A DNA stretch of 64,000 nucleotides, from contig VXAY01002250.1 in assembly GCA_013399855.1 (NCBI GenBank), positions 88,990 through 152,989 of the forward strand. Reading direction: 5' to 3'. Of this stretch, positions 39,399 to 51,782 are shown in pieces. Source of the stretch: Oxyruncus cristatus (Eukaryota; Chordata; Aves; Passeriformes; Cotingidae). The notes under the pieces are model-generated. The model was given only the letters and a program-made list of their open reading frames with translations, had not been told where the DNA came from and made no database searches. Positions within the stretch are counted from its first letter, which is position 1. Each line of letters starts with the position of its first letter. A program made the translations under genes and the position numbers.

Positions 39399-42249
39399 CT
39401 GCAAGAAGAAGAACATGGGGAAAAAGCTCATTCTCGCCTCTGCTCCCAGGCACGACCCTCCAGCAAGTCCTGCTGGTGTTCGTTACCCTTTATTAGCATC
39501 ACGTACGTTCATCTTGACCCACCACATCGGAAGTTTTTTGGTTTGTTTTGGCGTTTTTTCTTAAAGCATCTCCACCAAGAGCAAAGTGTGTCAGGCCCAT
39601 ATAAAGTACCCTTTCAACTACAACAGCAAGTCATAGCATCTGATGGAGCAGTTCAGAAAAGGCTAAGAACGAGGAGGGAAAGAAGAGGCCTCCAAAAAGT
39701 GGAATTTTGTGCTAGCCAAAAAGGATTCATAACTAGATCAGCGCTTTAAAAAGGCTGAAGTTTGAGGTCACAGAGGCAGCTGAATGAAGAAAAACTGAAT
39801 TCTTGGGCAGGTCTGTCAAATGCTAAGGCGGTTTTCCACCCCCCACCCCCCTTGTCATCTTCCTTTTATTTTCTTAGCCAATTTTCATGAATAATTACCA
39901 TGTTGGAAAAAATAGCAGGGATATTCTAAAATCAAGTGAAATTAAAGATAACATCATGAATAAGTGGGAGCCTGCAGCTCCCAAGAAAAGCTTTAAAATG
40001 ACATTTAGAACATCACTGTCGGAACAATGCAGTTTACAATCCTGATCCTAAAACAACATGGCAAGATTAATCTTACATAAATGCATTATCCTTAAGCTAA
40101 AGTCTTGATGAAGTGAAACAGACCATTTTAAATTAATGCAACATAAAATACGGCACCCATGTAAAATCTAAGAAAGTTTCAAGCTGTGCCCATGGCAGCC
40201 CTCGAAATAGCTAAAGAAAGCCCAGCTCTGGTTGACATAATGTATTAAGTGCATCTCTTTTGTTAATAGATTTAGAAAATTCCTAATTAAACCTGGCCTG
40301 AGATTCATGACATTTACCAGTCAAAGTTTGGTTTAAGTCGGAAAGATTTGCAACAAAATTAAAGAAAAAAAAAGCTGCTGTACAGACTGCAGTATATTTG
40401 AAATGTAGGAAACAGTAACTGAATGAGAGATGTGATAAAACTTCCTTAGTTGGATGCTGAATTTCCTGCAGTAAACTAAGAAAGATGCTTTACATTTTTG
40501 CGCAGCTGCATCATGCCTGAGAGACATAGCCACAATTCCAGGAGGAGGCATTCATCATTAAAATGTCTCGTATTGAACCGCCTCTACACACACAGGGGAG
40601 CACAGCAGGGCTTCACCAGGATAGGGGAGGAGGGATGGAGAGAGGCGAGGGGATGGCAGGCACCTTGTCCCAGTTTTCCTGGGTAAGAACTGAAAAAAGG
40701 GCAGGTCCCTTTCAGCATGAGGGACCTGTGAAAAGGATAATCTATCCTCCCCACACCTGCAAGGACAGTGCAGAGGGGCTGGACGTGGTGGGTGGGTGGC
40801 TGAAGCATATCTGTGCTGCCTGTTTCACTGAGAAACAGCACCCGAGATTCAAGTGTGCCAAAACCCACCCAGTGGCTCAACCCCTTGTACTCCCAGAGGC
40901 CCAAGGACAGAGTCAGATTTTGAACTGGCTGATACATAGTTGGCTAGAATTCTTCCTGAAGTGAAATGTTTTCACTTTTCAAAAGTAACCTTCACTTTCC
41001 CTGAAAACTGGCAGATCTTTATGTCAAACCTAGAGCTTCCGTGTCAAAGCTGCTTTCATACCAACTCCTAGGGCTTTTCACCAGTTAACAAGAAAAGAAT
41101 AGTTTGTGTACATGTTAATGTACTGGAGGACAGATCATGCATTGAAATAATTGCAATGACTGGTTTGGAGCACAGATACCACTCCTGTTTGCTGCCAAGG
41201 GGAAAGTGTTGAGACAAGAACTACAGCTGCTAATCCTGTCTCTAATGCTCACAAAGTAACAGACATATAGTACATGCATATTACTCAGATGCCAGTACAG
41301 CAGCCTCCATGGTTCCTTGATTGTTTGCATTATAATCTCCATATGTATGAACGAGACAAATTAGGTTGCCATTTATTTGTTCATTATCTATTATTTTGAT
41401 TAATGGAATTCTTGTTCTCAGAATAACTATTTAAAAATAACATTTGCAATAATGAGGACTGAACTATTAATCACGATCTTTGGAAGAAACTCTGGAAGGA
41501 ACTGGGGCAAGACATTTCATAAGAACAAATGTCATAAACAGGACTTTTAACAGACAGCACCAAAAATTCGAATTCAACAAAACCAAAACCAGACAAACTC
41601 AGAAACAATAGTTCAAACAACTTTTCAACTGGGTTGGGTTTTTTTGCCTCCTCCCCTTCTCTCCAAAGTTGCTTTAGGACAAGCACAGCTGTAGTATTTC
41701 TGGATTAAAAAAACATTACAGGTAACAGATGTCCCCAGCTTTTCCCCCAAGCTCCTTTACAATACACATACACACATATGCACAGTGTTTTGTTGATGGT
41801 TCTTTCCAATCTGTCTATCCCCCAAATTCTGACTGTTCACATTCATGCCATTTCAAGTATTGAACACTGCAAGAAATATTTTGAAGTACTTTTAGTGGAG
41901 AAAATTAGGGCTTATGGACTCCTTATGCAGAAACTTTATTCCTGTCACACAGGACCTACTGCACACTTCTCTTTTCAGTGAATGAGGCCCAAGAACTGTG
42001 GTGTCCACTGCTGTTTAACAGAGAAGGATCATCAGTGCCTTCTGGCATGGGGAAAGCTTCAGCCAGAAGTATACATGATACGAGCAGCTAATTTTTGGGG
42101 TTTTTTTTCCTGGGCTGTAGCTTCTAATAGATTTTCTGTGAATAAAAAGGTTTTCTTCTGTAGAGGACAAAAGTTGGGGTTTTGCTTGTTTCACTTGCAG
42201 AGAAAGCAGAGAACTTGGTGTCCCTGGCTCCAGCGTTGCAAATATGCTT

Positions 42250-42285
<36 letters not shown>

Positions 42286-45200
42286 CACATACTCACAATT
42301 AAACAGAACTCTTCCTCATTAATACCTAGTAAATGATGCCTTCCAAACATCCAATTACTTCTCCCTTGAAATTTTTAGAGTATACTGACTGACACTGATA
42401 GAGGACAGACTATATTCCTACAGTAGGCCAAGCTTTTATATGGCTTTAAAAATGCAGAAGTTAAATGCACGGCATACGTATTAGAAACTGCTACCACTGC
42501 TGTCACCATTTTGCGAAAGCAGGCTCAAGACTGACTCCTGTGCCACTGGGAATTGGGCTTCTGCCTGCAATGCTGCAGCATCAGGCAGTGCCTCTGAAAT
42601 GACCCCACGCTTTAGGAGAACTGTGCCTTAAGACACACACAGCTGCTTCGAGACTCGCGCTGTTGCAAGGCCCCTTCCGAAGGGGAGTCAGCTTTTGTCT
42701 TGCCATGTACATGCAATTGCCACATACATGCAATTGGAGCGTGCTCCCCCAATTCATGCCTAATAAATCGTATCTTTGGAGGTTGCTTAGTGTATTCCAA
42801 ATTAAGATACATATTCATTGTGGATAAGCAAGCTTAATTATGTATATATTGGGATATTTAGCATTTGTAAAGATATTCAGAATATTCAGTATGTTTAATA
42901 TGGCAGCATTTCAACAGACCCTACATGACTTTGCACAGATTGTATTGACTTGGGGTATGTAATGAGTATTTTTTGTCCTTTAGATAAAAAAGAGTAGGAA
43001 ATATTCCACAGTTCATGGGAAATTTGTTTTACGGAAAAATGTCCTTTTTTTTAAAGCATTCAGGTAGAAGTAAGAAACCACAGTAAATAACATTATGAAT
43101 GAACACCTTGTTTCCTACATTTTATTTATATTTCATTGGTGCTGACAACAAAGCATGAAACACATCCCAGTGCTAATAATATTAAAACCATGTGTGTTTG
43201 ATCTTTTTTACACACTCCTACAGGTGACCTCCTTTTCACTGATGCTGAACACCTGCATGTCCTGTTGGTCGTTCACTACCCCTAATGCAGGACTCTTATT
43301 TAGACAACTAAATATAGATTTACCAGGATCATTTTTGAAAAAGCCTGGCTGTAGACCCTATTTTTAACATATAGAATTAGAATTATTCTGTGATAAAACT
43401 GCTATATAATGAAGCACTGCTGTAAGCTACCATGCTGGGAGATTTTAAAAGCCCTACCTAGCATTCTTTCATAGAGGAAACCTTTAGAGATGATCTTCTG
43501 GTTGACTACAGAAGGGAATGGGGGAACCATGAAATACTAATGTTAATATTTTTACTCTTTAGCAGACTACTCAGGGGAAGATATTTTACCTGCAAGGAGG
43601 AAACATTATGTAAAGTGAATCATTTCCACTTGACATTAAAAAAAAAAAAAAAAAAAGGCTTTCCTTCTCAAGCTACCATACACGGTAACTATTGTTTCTT
43701 GCTCGGAGCATGTGCACGGCACTTCTGTAACTTGAACTGACTTTACACCATAAACCCTCATGAATAGATCTGTCCCCAATTAAGAAATGAGATGAAGACA
43801 CGGAGTGACAACGTTTAAAGTGGGAAATGGTAATGTTAACGGAATGCTGCAGGCACCGTTCTCAGTGCGAGCTCATTTCTGTGCTTCTAAAGGCCCTTAC
43901 AGCTGCAGGTAGAAATGTGAGTATTCCCTCATTTGCCCAGGGACTGTGCAGGTGGAGTCTTCTGGAAGAGCACAATGCCTGCTTGCAGTGAGAACAAGCA
44001 AAACAGCAGACAACTGAATAATCCTACCTGACATAGATCCTGACAAACTGAGACAAAGGCTGATACTGAGAAGCAAACAAGACAAAAGAAAGGGAACTAT
44101 CTCCTGAAGAAGTGATCATACTGCATCTTGTGTGGCAGTAATACTGACTGGCAAGAGATGAAGTGACTCGTGAAGCTAACCCCTACTCAGAATTCTGCTA
44201 CATTGAGAGATGCTGTAATTTACTCAAATGCTCTGAAGACAGATTGACAAGGACTGAGACTGCAAGAGCAAGCTGCATTTGCCATGGAAGAAGTTAGTCA
44301 ATAAATTCTGGCATGACAGTGGTTTACAAAGACAAGATTATGAGTAAATTTATTGTGCAGTAATATAACCCGAATTACAAAAAGAGTCCAGATTTGGTCT
44401 GAGCTGCCAGATTTCCTTTTGGATAGATATGGCTATTGCAGAATTTTTTTGAAATGTATTTCCAACTTTGTCCTTTTATTGTCTTCTAGAAGAAAGAAGC
44501 CTAGATGCCTTCAGAATCCGATCTCAACCACACAAGAGAGAAAACCACGAGCATGAAAAGACGAAAGAGCGTTTTAAAAGATGTTTAGGTTTACTAAATC
44601 TACATTACTAAACTGGTGAAAACCAAAGGCTAGCTGAGCTAGCTGGCAGAGCTGCAGTGTTTCACCATCACGTTTACTGTGTCTGTGTCTCTGCCATTCA
44701 CTCTGCCTCTGTCATTGAGAGATGTGTCCTTGCACAATTTTATGCTTCTCTAGCATCATAAGGAGGGCACTATAGAATAACTTTGCTGTTACTGTCCCAG
44801 TAACGCAAAGCAAAGCAAACATTGCCCACAACAACAAAGTGCTATGCCATCTGGAAAACTTAATGAGAACTGCTGGCCACTCCTATGGCTTGATGTTAAC
44901 AGGACGCTCCTGTGGCTGGGGTTCCCCGCACAGCCTTTGGGCCAGAAAGATACAAGTCTGACTGAGAAGGTCCTAAAAGCCTCCATGAAGGGTGCAGCAT
45001 ATGAACTAGGCGATGTGGTGGTGCGCAGTGACGATGTTTATTGAGCAAGTAGAAACCGCTTCCTAAACTTTGTAAAGGAGAATGCATGGAGATGCATTCT
45101 CCAAGCATGGCCAAAAACATCTGCAATAGTTTAGTAAGAGGCAGGAGGATGGGGGCTGCTGTAAAGAAAAGTAAAACTAAAAATGCAGATGAAAAGTGAG

Positions 45201-45867
45201 TGATGCTGGAGGCAGTTTCACAATGAAAGAAAACTGCGCATGAGAAGGTGTGCCCTGAAACCCACCTGCCAAGCTACAAGATGGAGTGGAAGTCTCCAAA
45301 GATGCAAGATACGTGAAAAAAATTCAGTTTAATATTTTCTCTGTAACAGCTTTGTCATGTATAATTCAGAGCACTGAGAAGTGTTTGTTAAGACAGGAAA
45401 CTGTATAGTAGAAACAGGGAAGCACACCAACACACAGAGTCCACAGAAATTGGTGGATGAGAGCCTTTCAAAGGCCAGGTACTGGATATCAGGGTACAAA
45501 TAACCTGAAAAACACAGACTAAACATCAATTGTCTTATGACAGCAGAAAATGTGTTAGTTGTAAAAGCAAATTTCTGTCTCACTATTACATGTCACTGCA
45601 CATTACAGACTTCCCTATCCCACCCAGTCCCCAGTACGCCAGTAACATGTTTATTTAAACACTAACTACCTGCTTTATAATTAACTGACTCTCTATATAA
45701 CAGATTCTGTTAAAACGCTTAAAAATTTAAGAGTTAAAAATTAAGCAATACCATTATTATTTATACATGTTATAAAACAGTCAGTACTTCAGTGATGAGT
45801 ATCACTGTGCAACTTTTTCCCAGCTACCACATTAAAAACCAAACATCCAATTAATTGTAAAACATAC
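39399..45867 (-). other. ZNF516: ZNF516 intron before the last coding exon
   Basis: Non-coding span of about 6.5 kb with a GTATGT donor and a TTCTTGCAG acceptor. It contains a CA/TA microsatellite (42250-42294), a poly-A run (43638-43656), and a 12-base direct repeat TACATGCAATTG (42708-42719 and 42725-42736). A block at 40000-40330, rich in TTAAT/ATTA words and without stutter or repeat texture, might be a conserved regulatory element. No exon was recognised inside. Confidence 0.8.
42250..42294. repeat. (CA)n(TA)n microsatellite
   Basis: Eleven CA dinucleotides are followed by about seven TA units and a short CA tail. Confidence 0.95.
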
Positions 45868-45935
45868 TTGTTTTGGGGCATCTGCGGAGGTGGTGTGAAC
45901 TTCAGTACCTCGGAGTCCATTAGACTCAAATACCA
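45868..45935 (-). CDS. ZNF516: ZNF516, 68-base coding exon near the C terminus
   Basis: The exon lies between a TTGTTCCCACAG acceptor and a CAA|GTATGT donor. Its first two bases complete a valine codon started by the zinc-finger exon. It then encodes 22 residues beginning VFESNGLRGTEVHTT and ending SADAPKQ. These strongly resemble the tail of known vertebrate ZNF516 proteins, which is what fixes the gene identity. It ends in phase 0. No domain is visible; the segment is polar and probably flexible. The intron between it and the zinc-finger exon is only about 890 bases, far shorter than the flanking introns. Too short to appear as an ORF, it was found by reading the splice sites. Confidence 0.9.
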
Positions 45936-46825
45936 CTGTGGGAACAAGGGGGCTTGTTAACAGATGAACATTCAAGCTTCGTTAGTGTGTGTACATTATT
46001 TGAGACCATTACAGATTAACCACGTTCAAAAAAAGACACCAGCTACTAGCCTGTGGCCGGAAAATACCAATTTACCGTAACACTTACTGTAAGAGAGTGT
46101 GCTAATGGCAGCCTAGGGCCACTGCCCTTTTTAATTCAGACTTCGGCGCTGAAGAAAGCAATCACTGACAACATTAATTATCAGTATATGTGTAAAGGGA
46201 CCCTCTTCTTGCATTACTTACCATTTGGCTTCTGTCATTTTGCATCAGACTGGCTTATGTATGCATCATTCACACTTTTGAGGAGGAAGCCGCTAGTCTC
46301 ACTGTCTCGTGCAATGCTCAGGAGGTCTCAAGGCACCGGTGGCTTTAGCCTCCTCCAGCCTCAACCACAGAATGTGTCAGGTTAAAAATGGCTGCTAGGG
46401 CTGACCAGTCTGAGGAAAAATCTTGTTTCCCACAAAAATGTTCCTGTCAACAGCAACGATGAGGCAAAACAAAGCCTTATGTTGTGCTGAAAGGGGTACT
46501 TTGATTTCGATTTGTGCTGGTGGCAACAGAATTCATTAGCATATTCATTTCTGAGTACCCTACTCTAATTAAAATAAAACATTTGCAAACAGAGTTATCT
46601 TAAATGCATTGCAATTTTATGGAGTTCGGGCAGGGATCAGGTAAGCAATATCTGGAGAACAAGAGCAATGGTCGTAAAAATAAAAAAACCTGTCTATTAG
46701 ATTTAGGTACTGGAATTACTTTGGTTAACATGGGATGTGAAATGTAATTCTTGGTATTTTGTTAGCAGAATGTGAAAGCAGGCAAGTGGGAAAGGGAGAA
46801 AGGAAGAGCAAGTGTGAAAAGGTAC
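45936..46825 (-). other. ZNF516: ZNF516 short intron between zinc-finger exon and VVFES exon
   Basis: An 890-base intron with a GTACCT donor and a TTCCCACAG acceptor. It holds no repeat or ORF of note. The stretch 46500-46620 is AT-rich with several ATTA/TAAT words. Confidence 0.8.
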
Positions 46826-46930
46826 CTGCGTGGGACCTCTGATGAGTCCTGAGGTGACTGGGCTGGGTAAAGCATTTTCCACATTCTCTGCAGACACAGT
46901 CTCCTTGGCGTGTTTGTGTCCTGAGCATCC
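46826..46930 (-). CDS. ZNF516: ZNF516, 105-base exon encoding one C2H2 zinc finger
   Basis: The acceptor is CTGACTACAG|GG and the donor CACGCAG|GTACCT. The first two bases complete the glycine codon begun by the previous exon, then come 34 codons and one leftover G. The product begins MLRTQTRQGD and then carries a canonical finger, C-x2-C-x12-H-x3-H, with GKCFTQPSHLRTHQRSH as its core. The order (YIPKDLASLYQ exon, then MLRTQ, finger, then VVFES) matches the C-terminal organisation I know for ZNF516. The exon is symmetric (phase 1 at both ends), so skipping it would keep the frame. A very long C-rich pyrimidine tract lies directly upstream in the transcript. Because it is only 35 codons, an annotation based on long ORFs would miss it. 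Confidence 0.9.
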
Positions 46931-49900
46931 CTGTAGTCAGGAGAGAGGGGGTGGAGAGGAAGGGGGGGACAGTCGGGGGGGGGGAAAGAGGAGAGAGGAA
47001 AGTTGAGAAGAAAACATTATGCCAGAAGAAAACATCATTAGTATGTCTAATGTGTCATTATGTGAGGCTACCTTCAGGCCCTGGATGACAACTGTCAGCC
47101 TTCATCTAGGCACTGGCTGACAGGCCAGGCACACACAGGACTGCAAGAATGCATAAATTACATTGAATTAAAAAATGCTCCCCATGATGTGCCCGCACCA
47201 GGACTGGCATGTCAGGTGTGCGCTTTTCAGAGCAGCTGGATCCACTTCTCAGCCATCACCCAGCTTTGTCAAGCAGTACATCAGGCAAATCAAAGTGACT
47301 CCAGCGTGGCGGAGACAAGTCACATGGATAATAGGAAGTGAGTAGGACCAGAGCCCGACTGTCCCCCCCAGGCGGCAATACCTCAGAGACAAATGCAGAG
47401 TGAGCGGAGCCATCGCAGACTGATCAAACCTTTCGCCCCTGCCTACCTGCCTGCCGGTGCTGCTTTGACCCTGGACCTCTGAGGCACAGACGAAAGACAT
47501 CTGTGAATGAAAGTGTCATTCCGGACATTTTGAGCTGGTAGCAGCGCAGCAGCCTTCCCCCAGCCCTGGGTAAACATGTTTTCTAGGCCATTAGCATTTG
47601 TGGAAAACCGCTCAAACCTCTCCTTTTTCTCCAAAGGTCAGTTTACAGCATCTGACTTAAAGGGCTGGTCTTTGCCTTTTTGCTGCTGATCAAAAAAGAC
47701 ACATTTGACTTTTATTGGGCTTTTTTATTATTAAAAAAAAATTACGTTTGAACATCATCTTTTCTATTTTGGTAAAACGCCCTCCTCGGAAGGAGAGAGT
47801 TGATGTTTCCAGTTGCCACTGGAATACTTTGGCTTTTAAAGACATTCTGAGATGGTTGTCAACAGAACTGAAGTTTCAGCTTTTCTTTCATACTCCCCTC
47901 CCTGCTACAGCATTCAAAAAGAATAAAATTGTGAACAAAAACATGGCAACAAAAACCCTCCACACAACTGAAAAATCAACTGCAGGATGCTAGAGGGCTC
48001 ATCCAAAACATGGATGCTGCACCTTAAAATGAATGGAAAAGAAGACAGCTGCCACTTACTCTGCTGTTACGACACCAAGTGTCCTGTGATGGTTTCCACC
48101 AAACCGTATATTGGAAAGAAAAAAAAAAAGCCAATCCCAAACAAATGCTCCACTCACAAATTCTTCTCTCCTTTTATAACAGCACCTCCTGCAGATGGCA
48201 GCACAGTCTGTATAATATACTTGCACTCTCTTGCTCCCAAAAATTAAGTTTCTGGGAATCAAAGAGAAGATTGTGATTGTGGAGAAAATCCAGATCAGGT
48301 ATATCCACGCACACAAACAAACAAAAACCTCAAAAAAAAAAAAAATTAAAAAAAAAAGAATCACATGTCAATGAGAGCCTTACTGTACTATAATGAGACA
48401 GATTTGCCTTGTAAGGCAGCCAAGATTAAAGCAGATTTTCTGATCTGTTATTAGCATTTTCCCCTCACTGGCCAGAACTGTAGCAGAAAACTTGAAAGCA
48501 AAAAGCTGAAGGAAGTGTGCTGAGGAACCAGCTGTGGCCTTTGCTGGACAGCCCCACGCTGACTACTGGACAGGTAGGGACTGGCAGAGCAGCTCCTATG
48601 AAGCGCAGGGGAGCTGGGTTTCTCAGGTCATCATTCTGACACCTCTGGAAAGAGACTTAATCCCTCTCCAACCCATGTTTCCCTTCATGGAAGATGAATA
48701 CACTTGTCTCAGCAGCCATTACAGACCCAATCCAATAGCCTTCATGGAAGCACTGCTCCCACTTGAGTTGTGCATGAGGGAAGGTTGAGGATGCTGATGT
48801 AAGCCAGCATACCCTATATGAATGCCAAAGGTGAGTGGGTTAAGACTTTCATCTAACCCCTCCCCAGCTCTCAATTTACAGCAGTTATTCAAAAAGCAGG
48901 TGGAAAAAATGCATCAATTCCAGGTATATTTGCCATTGCTGCATCTCCTAAGCAGCACCATAAGGCTTTTGATAGTTCAGAGCTTTGAGCTATGGGCATC
49001 ACTACCACAGGCCAATATCCCCATGAGTCATCACTCAGGCTATCCTATACGTGAACAAAAGAGGGTGGTTGACCACAGATTTCAGCAAATTACAGGTAAA
49101 TGAACGTGACTACCTGAATGGGAGCTCCTGAGAAATCAATGCTCAAAGCTGCTCTCAAAGGAGACCCAGAGAAAGAGTGCATCTGCTGCCATAACCCATC
49201 CTTTCCTAATATGGTAATACATGTAAATGTCATGAACAAAATAAATTACCACTCTTAAATATAACAGTAAGATTCTCTCTACAAGCATTTGGGAAGCTTG
49301 GGCAGTGTGAAACAAACTAACCTAAGCACAGCAAGCTTTGTGTTTGCAGCTGTATCACAACAGTACATACAACAACTCTCTTCCAAGGACACACTGGAAT
49401 AAATGGAAAAGAAAGAAAGAGTCCCAGAAATAAGAATACTGCACTGCCATGCACTAAAACATTCTAGTGTGATCCAAGATGACATCATATTAAAAAAAAA
49501 AAAAAAAAGTAACATCTATTGGGAATACCCGATTGAGGGAAAAACCTCACAAACAGTATACATAAGTGGGATTTTTGGTTGTCCTTCCTGTCATGATGGC
49601 CATATTCACATTATGAGATTAATGTTAAATTGTATGATGCATACTGACTCACAGGGCTCAGCCTATCTAGGGCATATGTTATTTCAGACAAAGTTCAATT
49701 ACCCTTCTCTGTTTTTTTTGTGGGATCTCGTTCCTTTTGCCTGAAGCAGCTTTTTATTTGAGTGCTATGAAAAACAGCCATCATGCCAATTGGTTTGGAG
49801 AAACATCAACAACCTGGAAGTTGTATATAAAATGAAGACAAGCTACACTGAAAAAAAGAGGCTTCAAATTCTGAAAACTTGACTGCTGTAAAACACTTGG

Positions 49901-51782
49901 AATGAAAGAAGAGGTTTCAAAGCAGAGATGGGCACTAAATAACTTCCAGTTAAAGTGTCTCTGGAAATCACTGCACAGCAAAAACGTTTTGCCAATAAAA
50001 TCCCTCATTTAAAAAGCAGGTAAACAGAAACCTCTTTGGAAACCCTGCCCCTATTTTACTTTGTTCCAACAGTCATCATGAATTTTCTGATGTCTGCGTT
50101 CACTAAGTCAGCTTCTAGTTCCTAGCTTTTACTGTTTTTCTGTATCCCTCCTAACACGGCTGGGAGCTCACTGGATCAGTAAGATTTCACTGAGCAGGTT
50201 GACACAATGTAATATTAAATAACATCAAGGTGGGCGCCCATGTGAAGGTACCTCGAGTTGGTGGTGAATTCACTGGTATTTAGAGTAGGAAGGGAGCAGG
50301 GAGAAACTCTAGACAACATTCCTAGGCACTGGGGAAAAAAACCCTACAGTATTAGAAACTGAACATATCCTCCTCTGCTCCGTTAACAAAAACCAGGGGT
50401 CTGGGGTTAGTTACAATCATCAGGTAGGCCCTAACCACCTGCAAAATGATCTGCTCAATAAGTAACAGCTGCCCCTTACACAGTATTACTTGTTAAATGA
50501 TTGGGCAAAGCTGACAATGGAGTGGCTTAAAGGTGCACCTCACGGAGTATGTCAGACAGATCTTGCCTTCCTGTCTTCTCCAAAAGGTCCTTCCACCAAG
50601 ACCCAATCAACCATTATGGCTCCTTCCTTGCCTTACAGTTGCCAGAGTGGTCAACTTTCACACACCTTCTGGGCACAAGACCATAGCTGTCCTTTGACTA
50701 CCAGCTTTCAAATGTCCTGGACTTTGTGCCCCTTGCAAAATGGTGTCACAAGCTCCATTGCACACACACTTTTGACAAAACAGAGGGCATTATGTCCAGT
50801 GAGGACACTAGAATAGTGGTCTTGAATATGTGCTGTTTTCATGTGGAGTCTATTTGCACAACTTCTATAGAGAGACGAAGGGTATAATAAACTAGGACGG
50901 TTTATAAAGGGTGAGAGGTGAGACTATGGCTCCTGTTCTCCTTCCCTATAGACACACATCCACTTCATCTGTAGGCAATCAGTGTGATTTTCAGTTTCCC
51001 ATGAAACAAACTAACTTCGGCAGACCATCAGTAGTGTAGGGTTTCAAATGCAAATACACAGATTTCTTTTTTTTTTTTTTAAATGTGGCAGTTGAACTTT
51101 TTTAGTCCCCAAATTTTTAAACTGGCTATTTGCACAACTGACTTTTCTGCTTATGTGAATTAGCAGGCACGTACTCAGCCCTATCTCTTTTTAATTATAA
51201 ACATATAAACATATCAAAAGACTAATTTAAAAAATACAGCTGCAATCTTTGACATGGACAAGGAAGATCTTAAGACTTTTGTCAAGGAAGACAAAGGACA
51301 ATGACAAGTGATTATCCCCCTCTGTTGTTGGAAGACTTGTTTGCAGACAAAATTGAACAAAACCTCCAAAATAACATCACAGATAAGCCCCAGAGGATGT
51401 TTATTTTGCCTGAAGCAAAAAGATGATGATGTGTGCCAGCACCAGCATATCAGGGAGATCTTCCTGTGACAGCACATCTGTGTAACACTAGCCCGCTTGA
51501 AGTAACAGGACAAAGGAACAGCAGTACTCCAGGTGGAACCAGATACATTTAACCTGTGACAGAGATGTCACTCAGTGCACAAGGGGGGATGCCACAGTGG
51601 TAAGAGAGCAGTAAACAAACCTATTCAAGCCTATCCAGTAATGATAAAAACAACGAACTTGTAATCCCAACTGTTAAATGCAGGGAAGGGAAAAAACGGG
51701 GAACACTATGTCGTAGCTCTGAATGAAGCAGGAACAAGCAAGCCTACATCTTCAGCTATGGAAGGGATTGTGGAAATCTTAC
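46931..51782 (-). other. ZNF516: ZNF516 intron between large exon and zinc-finger exon
   Basis: An intron of about 4.85 kb with a GTAAGA donor and a CTGACTACAG acceptor. Its acceptor end is a long C-rich pyrimidine tract (46933-47002). It also holds A-rich simple sequence (48120-48131, 48327-48358, 49491-49508). No further exon was recognised. Confidence 0.8.
46933..47002 (-). promoter_or_regulatory. Long C-rich polypyrimidine tract at 3' splice site of zinc-finger exon
   Basis: In the transcript sense, about 70 bases upstream of the acceptor are almost all C and T, including a run of 10 C and a run of 7 C. The plus strand correspondingly has G-runs that could form a G-quadruplex. Such tracts bind PTB and poly(C)-binding proteins; regulation here is inferred. 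Confidence 0.6.

Noticed and set aside
39129..39749. 206-codon open frame on the plus strand
   Set aside because: It lies antisense across the last ZNF516 exon and its CpG-rich patch. GC-rich DNA lacks stops by chance, and the product shows no domain.
51706..51782. End of the same frame past the exon
   Set aside because: A strong GTAAGA donor at 51782, followed by exact in-frame joining to the next exon, shows that this part is intron.
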